This document shows, piece by piece, positions 1-10,800 of a DNA stretch of 64,000 bases. The position numbers and the translations under genes were made by a program. This DNA comes from Arenicola marina. Lineage: Eukaryota; Annelida; Polychaeta; Arenicolidae. A model generated the notes under the pieces. It did no database searches. It had not been told where the DNA came from and was given only the letters and a program-made list of their open reading frames with translations. The number at the start of each line of letters is the position of its first letter. Position 1 is the first letter of the stretch. The DNA lies in contig OZ025258.1 in assembly GCA_964019135.1 (NCBI GenBank), positions 34,417,202 to 34,481,201 on the forward strand, written 5' to 3'.

Positions 1-882
1 TCGGGAGGTTTATTGGGCAACCTTCACCCCACCCTGTGTCATTGTCTCGGGAGGTTTATTGGGCAACCTTCACCCCACTCTGTGTCATTGTCTCGGGAGG
101 TTTATTGGGCAACCTTCACCCCACCCTGTGTCATTGTCTCGGGAGGTTTATTGGGCAACCTTCACCCCACCCTGTGTCATTGTCTCCGCAGGTTTATTGG
201 GCAACCCTCACCCCACCCTGTGTCATTGTCTCGGCAGGTTTATTGGGCAACCCTCACCCCACCCTGTGTCATTGTCTCGGCAGGTTTATTGGGCAGCCTT
301 CACCCCACCCTGTGTCATTGTCTCAGGAGGTTTATTGGGCAACCTTCACCCCACCCTGTGTCATTGTCTCGGCAGGTTTATTGGGCAGCCTTCATCCCAC
401 CCTGTGTCATTGTCTCGGCAGGTTTATTGGGCAACATTCATCCCACCCTGTGTCATTGTCTCAGGAGGTTTATTGGGCAACACTCACCCCACCCTGTGTC
501 ATTGTCTCGGCAGGTTTATTGGGCAACCCTCACCCCACCCTGTGTCATTGTCTCGGCAGGTTTATTGGGCAACATTCACCCCACCCTGTGTCATTGTCTC
601 AGGAGGTTTATTGGGCAACCTTCACCCCACCCTGTGTCATTGTCTCGGCAGGTTTATTGGGCAGCCTGCATCCCACCCTGTGTCATTGTCTCGGGAGGTT
701 TATTGGGCAACATTCATCCCACCCTGTGTCATTGTCTCGGGAGGTTTATTGGGCAACATTCACCCCACCCTGTGTCATTGTCTCGGGAGGTTTATTGGGC
801 AACCTTCACCCCACCCTGTGTCATTGTCTCGGCAGGTTTATTGGGCAGCCTTCACCCCACCCTGTGTCATTGTCTCGGCAGG
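1..882. repeat. 46-bp minisatellite, about 19 copies
   Basis: The unit begins tcgggaggtttattgggcaa and recurs every 46 bp from the left edge to about 882, where the last copy breaks into unique sequence. Units differ by a few substitutions (gggagg or ggcagg, aaccttcac, aaccctcac or agccttcat). Since 46 is not a multiple of 3 and the unit lacks stops, long open frames appear in all three forward frames; these are repeat artefacts, not genes. Many units contain a pyrimidine-rich stretch followed by CAG and then GTTT, which resembles a splice acceptor. The array is cut by the window edge. Confidence 0.95.
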
Positions 883-1402
883 TCTTTAATTGGCCCCATG
901 TAGCCTCTATGTGCGCACAAATGGCACCAAAAATCATCTCGAAGTGCTCGATCGCCACTGCATGCAGAAAACAAACCCACTTTTGACATCGATACCTGCA
1001 CCTGCACGGTAAGCGAATTCCATGTAAACCGCTGACATCGCGGGTTACCCGACATCATAGTGACTAACTTCAAGCGTCTTGAAGAAACAAATAAGCCTAC
1101 AACCGGAGGGGATGGCATGGCGAAAAAAACACACTAAGCGTGTGGGGAGAGACAAGGGATGGGGGTGGTCAATAAGGGTAAGGCTGGGCGATGAGGGAGC
1201 GGGGAGGGAGCGTTAAGGGGCCACACTCTCCCAATCCCTGCCAGGTAGCATTTCAGGGAACCGGATGACGCATTCGCACTACTACCGAGAATCTCTCCCA
1301 CGCATGCTGCGACATCGGCACAATAGCCCTGGAGATGTAGGTCGCGAAGGAATCAAGTGGACCACAGGGACAGTCGGCAAAAACTCCAGAACTCCAGCGA
1401 GG
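883..1402. other. Unique sequence upstream of the collagen gene, no gene seen
   Basis: About 520 bp of mixed-composition sequence between the minisatellite and the collagen promoter. Short open frames occur on both strands, but none shows a recognisable domain or a convincing splice context. It probably holds upstream regulatory sequence of the collagen gene. Confidence 0.5.
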
Positions 1403-1409
1403 TATTTAA
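1403..1409 (+). promoter_or_regulatory. TATA-like box of the short collagen gene
   Basis: The heptamer tatttaa sits 70 bp before the collagen start codon. That spacing would put a start site near 1433-1440 and leave a short 5' UTR. This is inferred from motif and distance only. Confidence 0.4.
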
Positions 1410-1478
1410 GACCGCGCCGTACGTGGTGGCTGGTAAACAACGTGCTGTGCTTAACCTGGGACGTCGTCATCGGATACC

Positions 1479-4400
1479 ATGCGTACTGCCAGTATTCTCC
1501 TTGCCTTCGTGGCCGTCGCAGTCCTTGTCACAACCGCTACACGCCGAGAGGCATCGGGTAAGCTTTAAATATTCTTTATTCATCAACTTAGCAAGGCTCT
1601 TAATTTAATTTAGCCTTTTTAAAAAAATTGTTTTTTTATTATAATGCTCTTTTATATGTAATATTATACTCATTTTTGAGATATTTCCTGCAAAACATTT
1701 TAGTTCTGACTGGACTGACCCCCCCCCCCCCTCAAGGGCCCTAAAAGTTAACTTGACACTCAGATTTTGCAAAACATGTGTTTTGGATTGACAACTGATA
1801 GGATGGAGGAATATATATCATATGAGCGTTTTTTGTTTCAGGTTTACTTGTAGGTACCCGTTTAACTTAAACCCCGCTCGATAGAACGTTCTTTATTCTC
1901 AGGTGTAGCAAATTGAACAAAACAAGTGGAAACGCGAACCGTAATCGCTCAACATCGCACATTTGTCTATAATGGACTGATTTTTGTATGTTCTACCTTC
2001 TTCCAAATATGTATTTGTTTAAACATTGTTCTTGTCAATTTGAAAACGGTAAATGTATTGAACATGGCTTAGAAAAGATGAAGTCTTTGTTATGCCAAAG
2101 AAAGTAGATACTATAATTATTTATTTAAAAGCTACCTGTAGAATGTAAAATAATGAGCCTGGCGTAATCAATATCCGCAGAATATTCAGTGAACCATTTC
2201 AAACAGCGATGACTGAGGGGAAGCCTTTTTTTATACGGTTCATACCGTGTGTTTTTATTATCTGATTAACAATTGTTCAAAAAAGCTGCCGTAGTTCTTA
2301 GGTAAGACTTGCATAGATTTGGTGCCTGTCTCTTACAGCCGCGAAATAATTTGAAATTTTCGGTTTAAATAGTTTTCCTTCTAATAGTTTCCATATTCTG
2401 TTTGATCTGTATTCATTAGATCTTTATATTCGCCTTCTACTTTCAAATTCAAATTTCATGGTTTTGGATATCTATAATAGAGTTTTGCCATTAGTGCATG
2501 AACAGGGTGGATCGCATTTGTCAAATGTGTGTCAAATTTAGACAACAATTCTTGATGAGATGAGTGTCATTTACACACACGATGGCATGTTTTGATTGAG
2601 TGTTTCCACCCGATACTGTAAACTGCATGTCCTGGCCTAGGGAAGGGTGTGGGGGTGGGGGGGGGGGTGCCTCGAAAGGGGCGTTTTTCCGCCAAAATCC
2701 GCTCGGAAGGGATATCCGTGGACCCGCTTTATGTCGCAGTTCCAAGCAGACCCGCTCGGTTTACTCTTTTTTTTCACGGCAAACCCGCTCTTATAAGCGC
2801 CCCCCCCCCCCCCCCCCGGTGGGTGCAGTTGGGGTGTCGCTTTGGGTGTAGCGGAGATTTGGGCGCTTATGACACTTTGTAATTTTATTGGTTCAATTAA
2901 TGATAATTGCTATTCTTTACTTAGCTATGTCTAGTACTCTTTTCTGTGCTATCCCATGATATTCCGTTCAATGAGGCGACACAGCCATATCTATATATAT
3001 ATCTATATATCGAAACATATCTATCTATGTACAATTCGGCGCTAGTTTATGGCATGCCTTTCTGTTCTATTAAATTATGCTTAATCATATGTACCATGTT
3101 ATCAGCTTCGGGTCTATGTTATGCTATTCGTCCATGTTATGGCACCATATTCCATATTGTGCTACTCTATGGTATCCTGTACCATAGCAGTGTCGGGTAT
3201 CCCACTTCTGACTATTTGTGCGGGTTTTCGCTTAACGCACCATAGAGATGTATTCCATTCGCAGCATATTAGGGCCTACTTTTTTTTATCCGTGTGGCTC
3301 TCCGCTCAATCCTGACCGTCTGCTCTACTCATCTGTTGTCTATCCTTTTCTTGAGTCCCTCCGGTTAGTTAGTCCCGCTCTTCTCTAAAGCTTTCTCTTG
3401 TCCCGCCCCTCTTACAGGTCAAGCCACAGGTTCCCCCCTTCACCTGGGACATGCCTGTAACATAATAACCCGGCACCATCAGAATCCCCCCCCCCCCCCT
3501 CCCCCCGCCACCCCCTCACTGTAATGTTGATACCTGTGCCGCTCCGATAGACATCTTGTTTTATGTAAAGACGACACCACGAGTTCCAGTTACAGGAGGA
3601 GTCCGGGGGCCGCCCGGCTTACCAGGTCTAGATGGAATTCCCTGTTTCCCGCGCTGGGACGGATTGCCCGGTTTACCAGGACGCAAAGGGGAGGCTGGTA
3701 TCCCTGGGTCGCCATGCAGTCCTTGTCCATATGGATCGTCTGGTGATGACGAATTACAAGGGGAACTAGGGCCGCCTGGCCTACCTGGCCTAGATGGCCT
3801 ACCTGGCATGAAGGGCCAACCCGGTCGGCCTGGCCTAGATGGCCTACCTGGGGGCCTACCCGGTCGGCCTGGCCTAGATGGCCGCCCTGGCGAGAAGGGC
3901 ATATCTGGCCAAGATGGCCGAGATGGCCTACCTGGCCTCAGCGGACAAAAAGGAGAACCAGGTGGTCAAGCCAAGGCGCCAAAGGTAAGATCATATCGTA
4001 GTCTGTGATGGCACCAATATCATTGGCGATGAATAAGACCGAATGGTTGTCTGCTCACTTCGTGACAGTCTATCAATTTTATTCTCTCCGAGGTGCACAC
4101 TTTCAAATCATGTGACATGCAGGTGACAAACAATTGGCTTTAGACATTGCATACAAATTGTGTACCTTGCGAAAAGATGATGGATTTATATTATGCATGC
4201 ATGGCATTACAACCTTTTCTCCACCGTTAGCAATAACAGTTTCTGGTGCCAACAGCGTACGTTTACGTAACGTATATTCCAGACAAATGCATTACTTCTC
4301 TCCTCGTCCTCGAGCTATAAAATAAGTGTCAATGATTTCTTTTGTGACGGTAGAAGATGGACGACACACCATCAATTTGAACTAATTATATATCGGTTTT

Positions 4401-4567
4401 GCTTTCGTTACTTCGAGATCGTGTTCTACGCATCCAAATTTGAAATGAAGTCAGCAGACAACAGTCAACTTGACGTGGGCAGCCTCGCAGTCACCATGAC
4501 GTCGGGAAAGCCTACGCTCTTCGTCAAGGTTACCGATGGCCGTTATGGCTGGCGAGCAGTAGGCTGA
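1479..4567 (+). CDS. Short secreted collagen with a multiplexin-like trimerisation domain
   Basis: Three exons join in frame: 1479-1557, 3596-3984 and 4418-4567 (205 residues). Exon 1 encodes MRTASILLAFVAVAVLVTTA, a clear signal peptide, and ends with the first base of a split Gly codon. Exon 2 supplies the other two bases, which fits a collagen exon with a split glycine. Residues 27-156 are Gly-X-Y rich with three interruptions. Three cysteines (in IPCFP and PCSPCP) could crosslink chains. Exon 3 (residues 157-205) begins IVFYASKFEM, contains GSLAV, LFVKV and the end GWRAVG, and then stops. Its spacing matches the collagen XV/XVIII trimerisation domain (hydrophobic-W/Y-A-S/T, then G-L, L-V-V, W-R-V). 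No endostatin domain follows. The likely role is a trimeric extracellular-matrix protein. All introns are GT-AG, although the exon 3 acceptor (ttcgag) is weak. The domain identity is by eye and would benefit from an HMM check. Confidence 0.75.
2636..2817. repeat. Dispersed poly-G/poly-C linked repeat
   Basis: Lies in the collagen gene's first intron. A poly-G run and a 17-base poly-C run bracket text with gacccgctcgg, ccgctc and ccgccaaaa motifs. The same words recur near 20813-20950, 28365-28415 and 29217-29340, so this is a dispersed family rather than simple sequence. The family is not identified. Confidence 0.5.
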
Positions 4568-6781
4568 GCCTCACTCACCAGTGCTAAGACGGCTGCACAC
4601 TTATTGCCATCCAACCAACATGCTTGGTATTAGTATTAGTGCAACCCACATTTGCCATTGTCCTTTGTTCAATATATGTATTCCGATAATGTCACGGTGC
4701 GTTTGTAGCTCAACGTTAACCGTTTAAACCTAAACGTTTGATGTGTTTGCATAACTGGACAAAAGGCGCAGTAATGTTTCAGTCATAATGACACCTATCC
4801 AATAACCAATCAACCTATATATAATAATGCTACCGGCTTCCTCTTTACCGCCTTTGTTGCTTAAGGGTGCAATAACTAACATGGCATTGTGCAAGTTTTA
4901 GGCTTCTATCAAATAGTCGCGTTTCAGCGTAATTTACTAGACTAGTTCTTTGGTTTAACTTATAGTAACTATTAACTATACTCTGTTGTATCTGATTTGT
5001 CTGCTCAGGAGCAATGAAGTGAAGGTTGGCTTCATGAAGCCTGACATCGTTTGATGCATGGCGTAGACGAAGTCGTCCTATAGACCATTGTAACTATTGG
5101 TCGCAGGCTCCAGATATATGATGATATATCTAATATTCCTGACAAAATGAAACTTGTATTTACTATCATGGCCTTAAGTAGGTTAGTTACATTGTGCAGC
5201 CCGCCATATTGTTGCAACCAGGTTGAAAATGAAGGGTTGCTACAGATTGCTGAAGGGCCAATAAATACGTAACGCTATGCACAACTCGCGCTATTGGTCT
5301 TACTGTTATTACGAGTTGACTATTCATTCAAGTTTACCACACATATATATGCTATGTTGTCTGCAACAGACGGTATCTTCTCGTCGCACCGGTATAATAT
5401 TGTTACCACGGGCACTATGGCCCACTAGTTGGAAGCACAAGTCATCAGCTAATAACAAAAAGGCTCACTACAGGGGACGGTACTATATATATACGTGTTG
5501 TACTCGCCATTACCCGCGTAGAGACAGTGTACCATGTGTTATCATGTCACCTTGCTTCTTTGGTTGAACGCATACAACGTTCGAAATAAACGAGTAAGCA
5601 ACTAGCTCAATGGAGCCATTGCAAGAAAGGATCGAGGGGGGGGGGGGCGATCGGGGGTTATGATCCATTAGCGCGATGTTACACGATTCTAGTCGCCTTT
5701 AGAAGGCTACTGTGCACAGGCAACTTATGTATCATGGGCAGAATGCTCATTTATGTGACTTTTACTTCAGTTTCAGGATAATGTTTTTCAAAATCTGGTA
5801 ATGAAATCACAATTGCCCCAGAATTACAATAATATAAAACACGTTACCCGGAGCAACAATAGTGTCGGAAGCGGGGGGCGCGGGGTATCTGTCCCTTCCT
5901 TTTACCAGCACTACAAGAATGTATTAAGGATGTGTGCCAAAATCAGTGACAATGTGCTATCTTACCAAATGCTGTTCCAGCAAATAAGTAGTCAACACCT
6001 CATCAAAACCCTTTCCTCCAACAGTATCCACACATATACTAACTCAACCAATAATTAACGATGTAAATGCTATTTTCTCAGATTATCGCATGAATGGCAG
6101 AAAATGCAGATTTGTGCTCCGGGGCAGGCGAAAAAAAAGGCAAATAGGGGGTCCTTGTGTCGCGTCACAAATGTGCATAACCCCCCCCCCCCCCCCGTGC
6201 CCCATGAAGATTAATCGTAGACTTTCATCATTAATAAAACAACGTCCGCCTTTTCCATCTCGAAGTTTTGTGCCTCAAGTCTGGTTAATTAAGGGAATAC
6301 TGGGTATTCTTCGCGCGTTACACCCCACCCACCACACCCAGGGTGAAAGACTTAAATTTTTCATCAAATCACTTTAAATTAGGATTATACGTGTAACGGA
6401 AGCGGAGTACACAAACAACAGAAACATACCTCAGATGTGCTGGCTGGCAGCGATGGTTTTGTTAGCGGTCTATAAAAGGAAAACGAGACAAGCAACACGT
6501 GGTTACATAAAAAGTAAAGAATAGCCGGCGAAAACCTTCGCAGTTTACAAGGAAGCACGTACAGGCCCAACTGATAACGTCAATTAATATAACATAATAT
6601 GCCCTGGTAAAGGGAAAAGAGACGAAATGCATATGCCACCTCAAATAGTGCTAACTGACAATTAATAACACACTATTAATGCTATAAGTCACCCATAAAG
6701 TGAACCAATTATAAACAATACAATCATAATTAAATGCAACACGTACCTATAAACGGCCATATAATGTGATGCGTCTCAACG
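4568..6781. other. Collagen 3' UTR and intergenic sequence
   Basis: AATAAA at 5260-5265, 693 bp past the collagen stop, is a plausible poly(A) signal. The rest is AT-rich with homopolymer G or C runs at about 5636-5648 and 6181-6196. The open frames here are short, overlap on both strands and show no domain. I see no further gene in this stretch. Confidence 0.5.
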
Positions 6782-6948
6782 CCACACGAGGAGAAGGTTC
6801 CAGCTAACTGGAGCCCTTGTGGCGGCTGCACCCGGTCCTGTGTGGACCAAGCTGAGAGAGGGACGAGAAACCCGTGCGTACCGGCTTATATTCGGAGGAA
6901 ATGGACTCCCGACATCCTCTGCTCTGAAGCAGTACTTATGATGCTTTA
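6782..6948 (+). pseudogene. Orphan thrombospondin type-1-like exon or fragment
   Basis: The forward frame reads NWSPCGGCTRSCVDQAERG, then TRNPCVPAY, RRKWTPD and ILCSEA, and stops at 6946-6948. The W-S-x-C-x-x-C-x-R-S-C pattern, the later RGTR and PC, and regular cysteines resemble a TSP type-1 repeat. There is an in-frame stop about 110 bp upstream, no ATG, and no strong splice acceptor. AATAAA follows at about 6965. It could be a degraded gene copy, the last exon of a gene whose other exons I cannot see, or chance. Low confidence. Confidence 0.3.
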
Positions 6949-7810
6949 ATTGGTTCCGTGTACAAATAAAAACCACATGACTGCAGACTCCAAAACAAAT
7001 TGTTTAAGACAAAATCTGAGAATACTAAATGGGTAGTTACTGGTATGATATAAAGTAAATACAAAAGGTAAGAATTAGTTTATACTAGAATATAGAAAAC
7101 AGGTTGATGGCGGCGGGAAGGGTATTTCACTCCGTTACATACGTTTTCGGTAGCATCACTTTAATATTAAATCCATGTCAATTCCAGTTTGGAAACTTTC
7201 GTTTTTAACAACTCTATATCTACTCCGCCGCCAGACTTTCCCGCGCACGAATCAGCCAACCGTTGAATGGGCCGGCCCCTTGTTGGCGGTCATGATCCGC
7301 ACATGAGTGGATCGAAATACATCATTACTTCAGTGGGTCCGGTGGCTATAGCTATACACGGTTTGGTTGGCCTTGGTTACTTTAACATTAACATATACAC
7401 CAAGTTGATCAGCAGCTATAGAAACCTCAACAAGAAGATATAGAAACCTGAACGTGCTAAGTGCCGAGAAGGGGGAATTTTTGGGAACTCACGATTAGCT
7501 GAGCCTGATGGTATTTTGTGGGGATCGTTATCATTCGTGAAGACCCTTTCCCTATTTACCGCGATCCGTTTTAGGAGTCGGTGAAGTACCCATTCTAAAC
7601 CGAGGATAACACCATTTCATTTCACTCTGTTCATTTCGATTCGCCCGTATTTTCAGTTGACTAAACCATACCACGTTAATGGATCTCCCGAAAGATGGCG
7701 CTCCGTTTATATGAGGAACGAGCTCCCTCTGCTGGCAGAGTACGCGTATTGTGAAAATAAAGGATCCCGTGGAACGATAATACAGGACTGTAGGCGAAAA
7801 CGTGGGGGCC
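6949..7810. promoter_or_regulatory. PES1 upstream region with YY1-like and CTCF-like motifs
   Basis: No coding exon seen. Close to the PES1 start lie AAGATGGCG (7692-7700), a YY1-like core, and on the minus strand CCAGCAGAGGGAGCT (7721-7735), which matches the CTCF core at 14 of 15 positions. No TATA box is obvious. Long reverse-strand open frames across here are not supported by any domain. Confidence 0.4.
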
Positions 7811-10800
7811 ATGGCTAATCGTAAACGGAAGGTAAGTGAGGTTTCATAGCTCTTTCGAATATGTATGGAGCAAGTTGCATAAGTACGATGTTCTGCAGGC
7901 TTAGTACACAACTGTAAGGACATCTTTAGGTACTCATTGATTAACGCCATGACAAAATGTTGGAACTGCGGCGATGCCTTGAGCGATAATATGGTGTTTT
8001 GTGGTATTCAGAATTGCGTGGTCAAAATTAAGCCAAAATTAAGTTTAGGTGTAAATGAATGTATTGTACTGTTTTAAATGTAACAGGATGGCGAATGTTC
8101 GTAATAAAAGCCAGACGAAATGCAGAAACTACATGTACCCATTTTAGGCTGATAAGGCCTGGAAAGGTGGGGGCGGGTCTGTTGATTTTTCAAAATGTTC
8201 AGTATTAGCCCTGAAGAACCCAGGCCTAGCTACCGCTCGGCCAGGGTCCTGAAGTGCAGCCTGCAAATCCTCAGCGATTTGAAACCCCTCCACTTTAATC
8301 TGACTAGTGTCACTTTGTGGGTAAATACCACGTCCAATCCTCATTATATTTGAATTCTACATACCTTAAACTATCTATTTACGTATAGTTTATTTCTTTG
8401 AAGAACTGTTGATGTCCACAATACCGGCGATATTCCGTATTTCATTCGTAAATTGCGCGTAGCCATTCGAAGTGACAAGCGGCAAATATATTAACAGATG
8501 GCGCTACAGGGCGGAAGCGGCAAATTCCCCGGTTTTACCGGTTTACCTCGTACAATTTTGTTAGGGGTTCGCGCTCGATCCAAGACGTGGTCATACATCT
8601 CCACAATAAAAAAATGAGTGTCTTCTGGATGTGGAAATCGCGACATAATGATGACACTAAGATTGAATGAAGCCTTGCATTATACTGTGCAATCCTTGTG
8701 TCTTCGTTATATCGCGATTTCCACATCCAGAAGACACCCATTTTATTTTCTTGTAGATATGCGCGAAAACATCTTGGGATCGAGCGCGAGCGTTCAGTAA
8801 AATTGTATGAGGTAAACCGGTAAAACCGGGAAATTTGCCGCTTCCGCCCTGTAGCGCCATCTGTTGACAAAGCTGCCGCTTGTCACTTCGAATGACTGCG
8901 CGTATGTTACGAATGAAATGCGGAATATCGCCGGTATTGTGGACATCAACAGTTCTTTAAAGAAACAAACTATATGTGTAAATAGATAGTTTAAGGTATG
9001 TCGAATTCAAATATAATAAGGATTGGACGTGGTATTCACCCACGAGGTGACACTAGTCAGATTAAAGTGGAGGGGTTTCAAATCGCTGAGGATTTGCAGG
9101 CTGCACTTCAGGACCCTGGCAGAGCGGTAGCGAGGCCTGGGTTCTTCAGGGCTAGTTCAGTATAGAATGTCGATTTTTTAAGACCAGCTACCGTCTACAG
9201 GCACAGTAAATCAGTCGAGGGGGGGCGGGGGTAGGGGGCATTATAACATTTACTAAACACACAAGGTGTCTAAATCGAGCTGGAACTGAGCGATAGGCAC
9301 CAGCTTTCATCCCTAATATCACACCTTTACCAGGTTTGATGGAATTGCTAAGTCTGATTTCCAAGTAATTTATTTATTTCATCCATAAGTAAACAAGACC
9401 TGTACTGCCATTTATTTGTGACAAATAAAAAGATTTCAGGTGCAGTGAGCGAAATGAATCTGATTGGTCAGTTGCAAAGAATGTATCACATGACATGGGG
9501 GCTGTAACTTCAAAATATATTGAAAATGAGGATGAAAATTTATATAGCATGTCCCTATGATGTGTTAAATTAAAATGACAGATTTTGTGAGACCAGCAAT
9601 GTTGCTTTTTGGCTAATTGTTTTATTTTTTAAAATTGTTATTTATGTAGCCTTTTTTAGATCCTCAGTATCCAAATTTGGGGGCCAATGTAGAATGTGGA
9701 TTTTTTAAATATGCCTGCGTAGAATGTTGCCAGTTACCCCATCCAGACCCCTCGTAATGTATGTGCAGGAAACCGAATGTGTCTGAAATAGCTATCAATA
9801 AAATTTGGAAAACGTGGCAGAAAATGGCAGAACTAAGATTCTGTAGTGAAGATGGCACATATGTAATCATTATGATCTAAAAGATATACCTGATTTTTAG
9901 CAGTAAATGATTAAGAGAAATATGAGTTCAATCATCAAAATAGCACCATTCATTTGGTAGCATTTTCTGTATATGTGCCATTGACAAGCGATAAGCAAAC
10001 TGCCCATAGTGAAGCATGACAAAATATATTCTGACTTAATAGCAATATAGTCACTCTCTTAGTTTATATAGATGCAGTTTTAGGTATATATGCAGTTTAT
10101 GTATCATAGTAGGCTATAACACGAGAATGGTTTTATTGATTCCTCCTTCAAGTACAATTTGTCGCCTTGCAACAAAATTGCGTACCTGCATATGGGTATG
10201 GGACTGTTGTATTGAGCAACAATGGTTGCAAATGGGACTAGATGTCAGACAAGTCATTGGCTAGGCTTACTGTTCATATAAATTGGTAAATTAATCTTGT
10301 AGCCATTAAATCATCCCAAAACTATTTCTCACTTATATCTGTTTTTGCAAGACATTTGCAGAGCACTAAGTTCAACCTGGTGCCTGTTGAATGCAATATA
10401 GAATGTGGGATTCCATGGATACCCAGTAAAGCCAGAGAGATCAGCGAGTATTTGTGAAAAAGATAATCCTATAAGATATTTTGCATGAAAGAAATAAAAT
10501 ATTAATTAAGTTATGCCAGCAGAGAGCTACTGGGAAGTTCTGGTGTAATCTTGGAGGCTGGCCACTCCTTCGCCCCCTCCATACTATTCATCTGATCAGA
10601 GACCATGCAGTCTAGCTGCTAGGATACTCATATATACAAAAGACTAATTGAGTCCAATAGAAACTTCATACTGGGTAAATAGATACAACAATTATTCATA
10701 ATCATTCACCACAAAAGAACAAATGCTTCCTTCCTCTAATAACATCCAGTAGAGGCGGGCCTGGAAAAATACATCAGCTTGTAGAGCAAAACCGGGTTGG

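Noticed and set aside
13-986. Three overlapping long open frames of 276-316 residues
   Set aside because: They are one stop-free 46-bp minisatellite read in three frames; the repeated peptides are frame-shifted versions of each other.
3561-3902. Reverse-strand Pro/Arg/Gly-rich frame opposite the collagen exon
   Set aside because: It is the mirror of Gly-Pro codons (GGN and CCN are complementary); the forward strand has the splice sites, phase agreement and domain.
8535-8870. Open frames inside the PES1 intron 1 palindrome
   Set aside because: They duplicate each other on both arms of the inverted repeat and show no domain.
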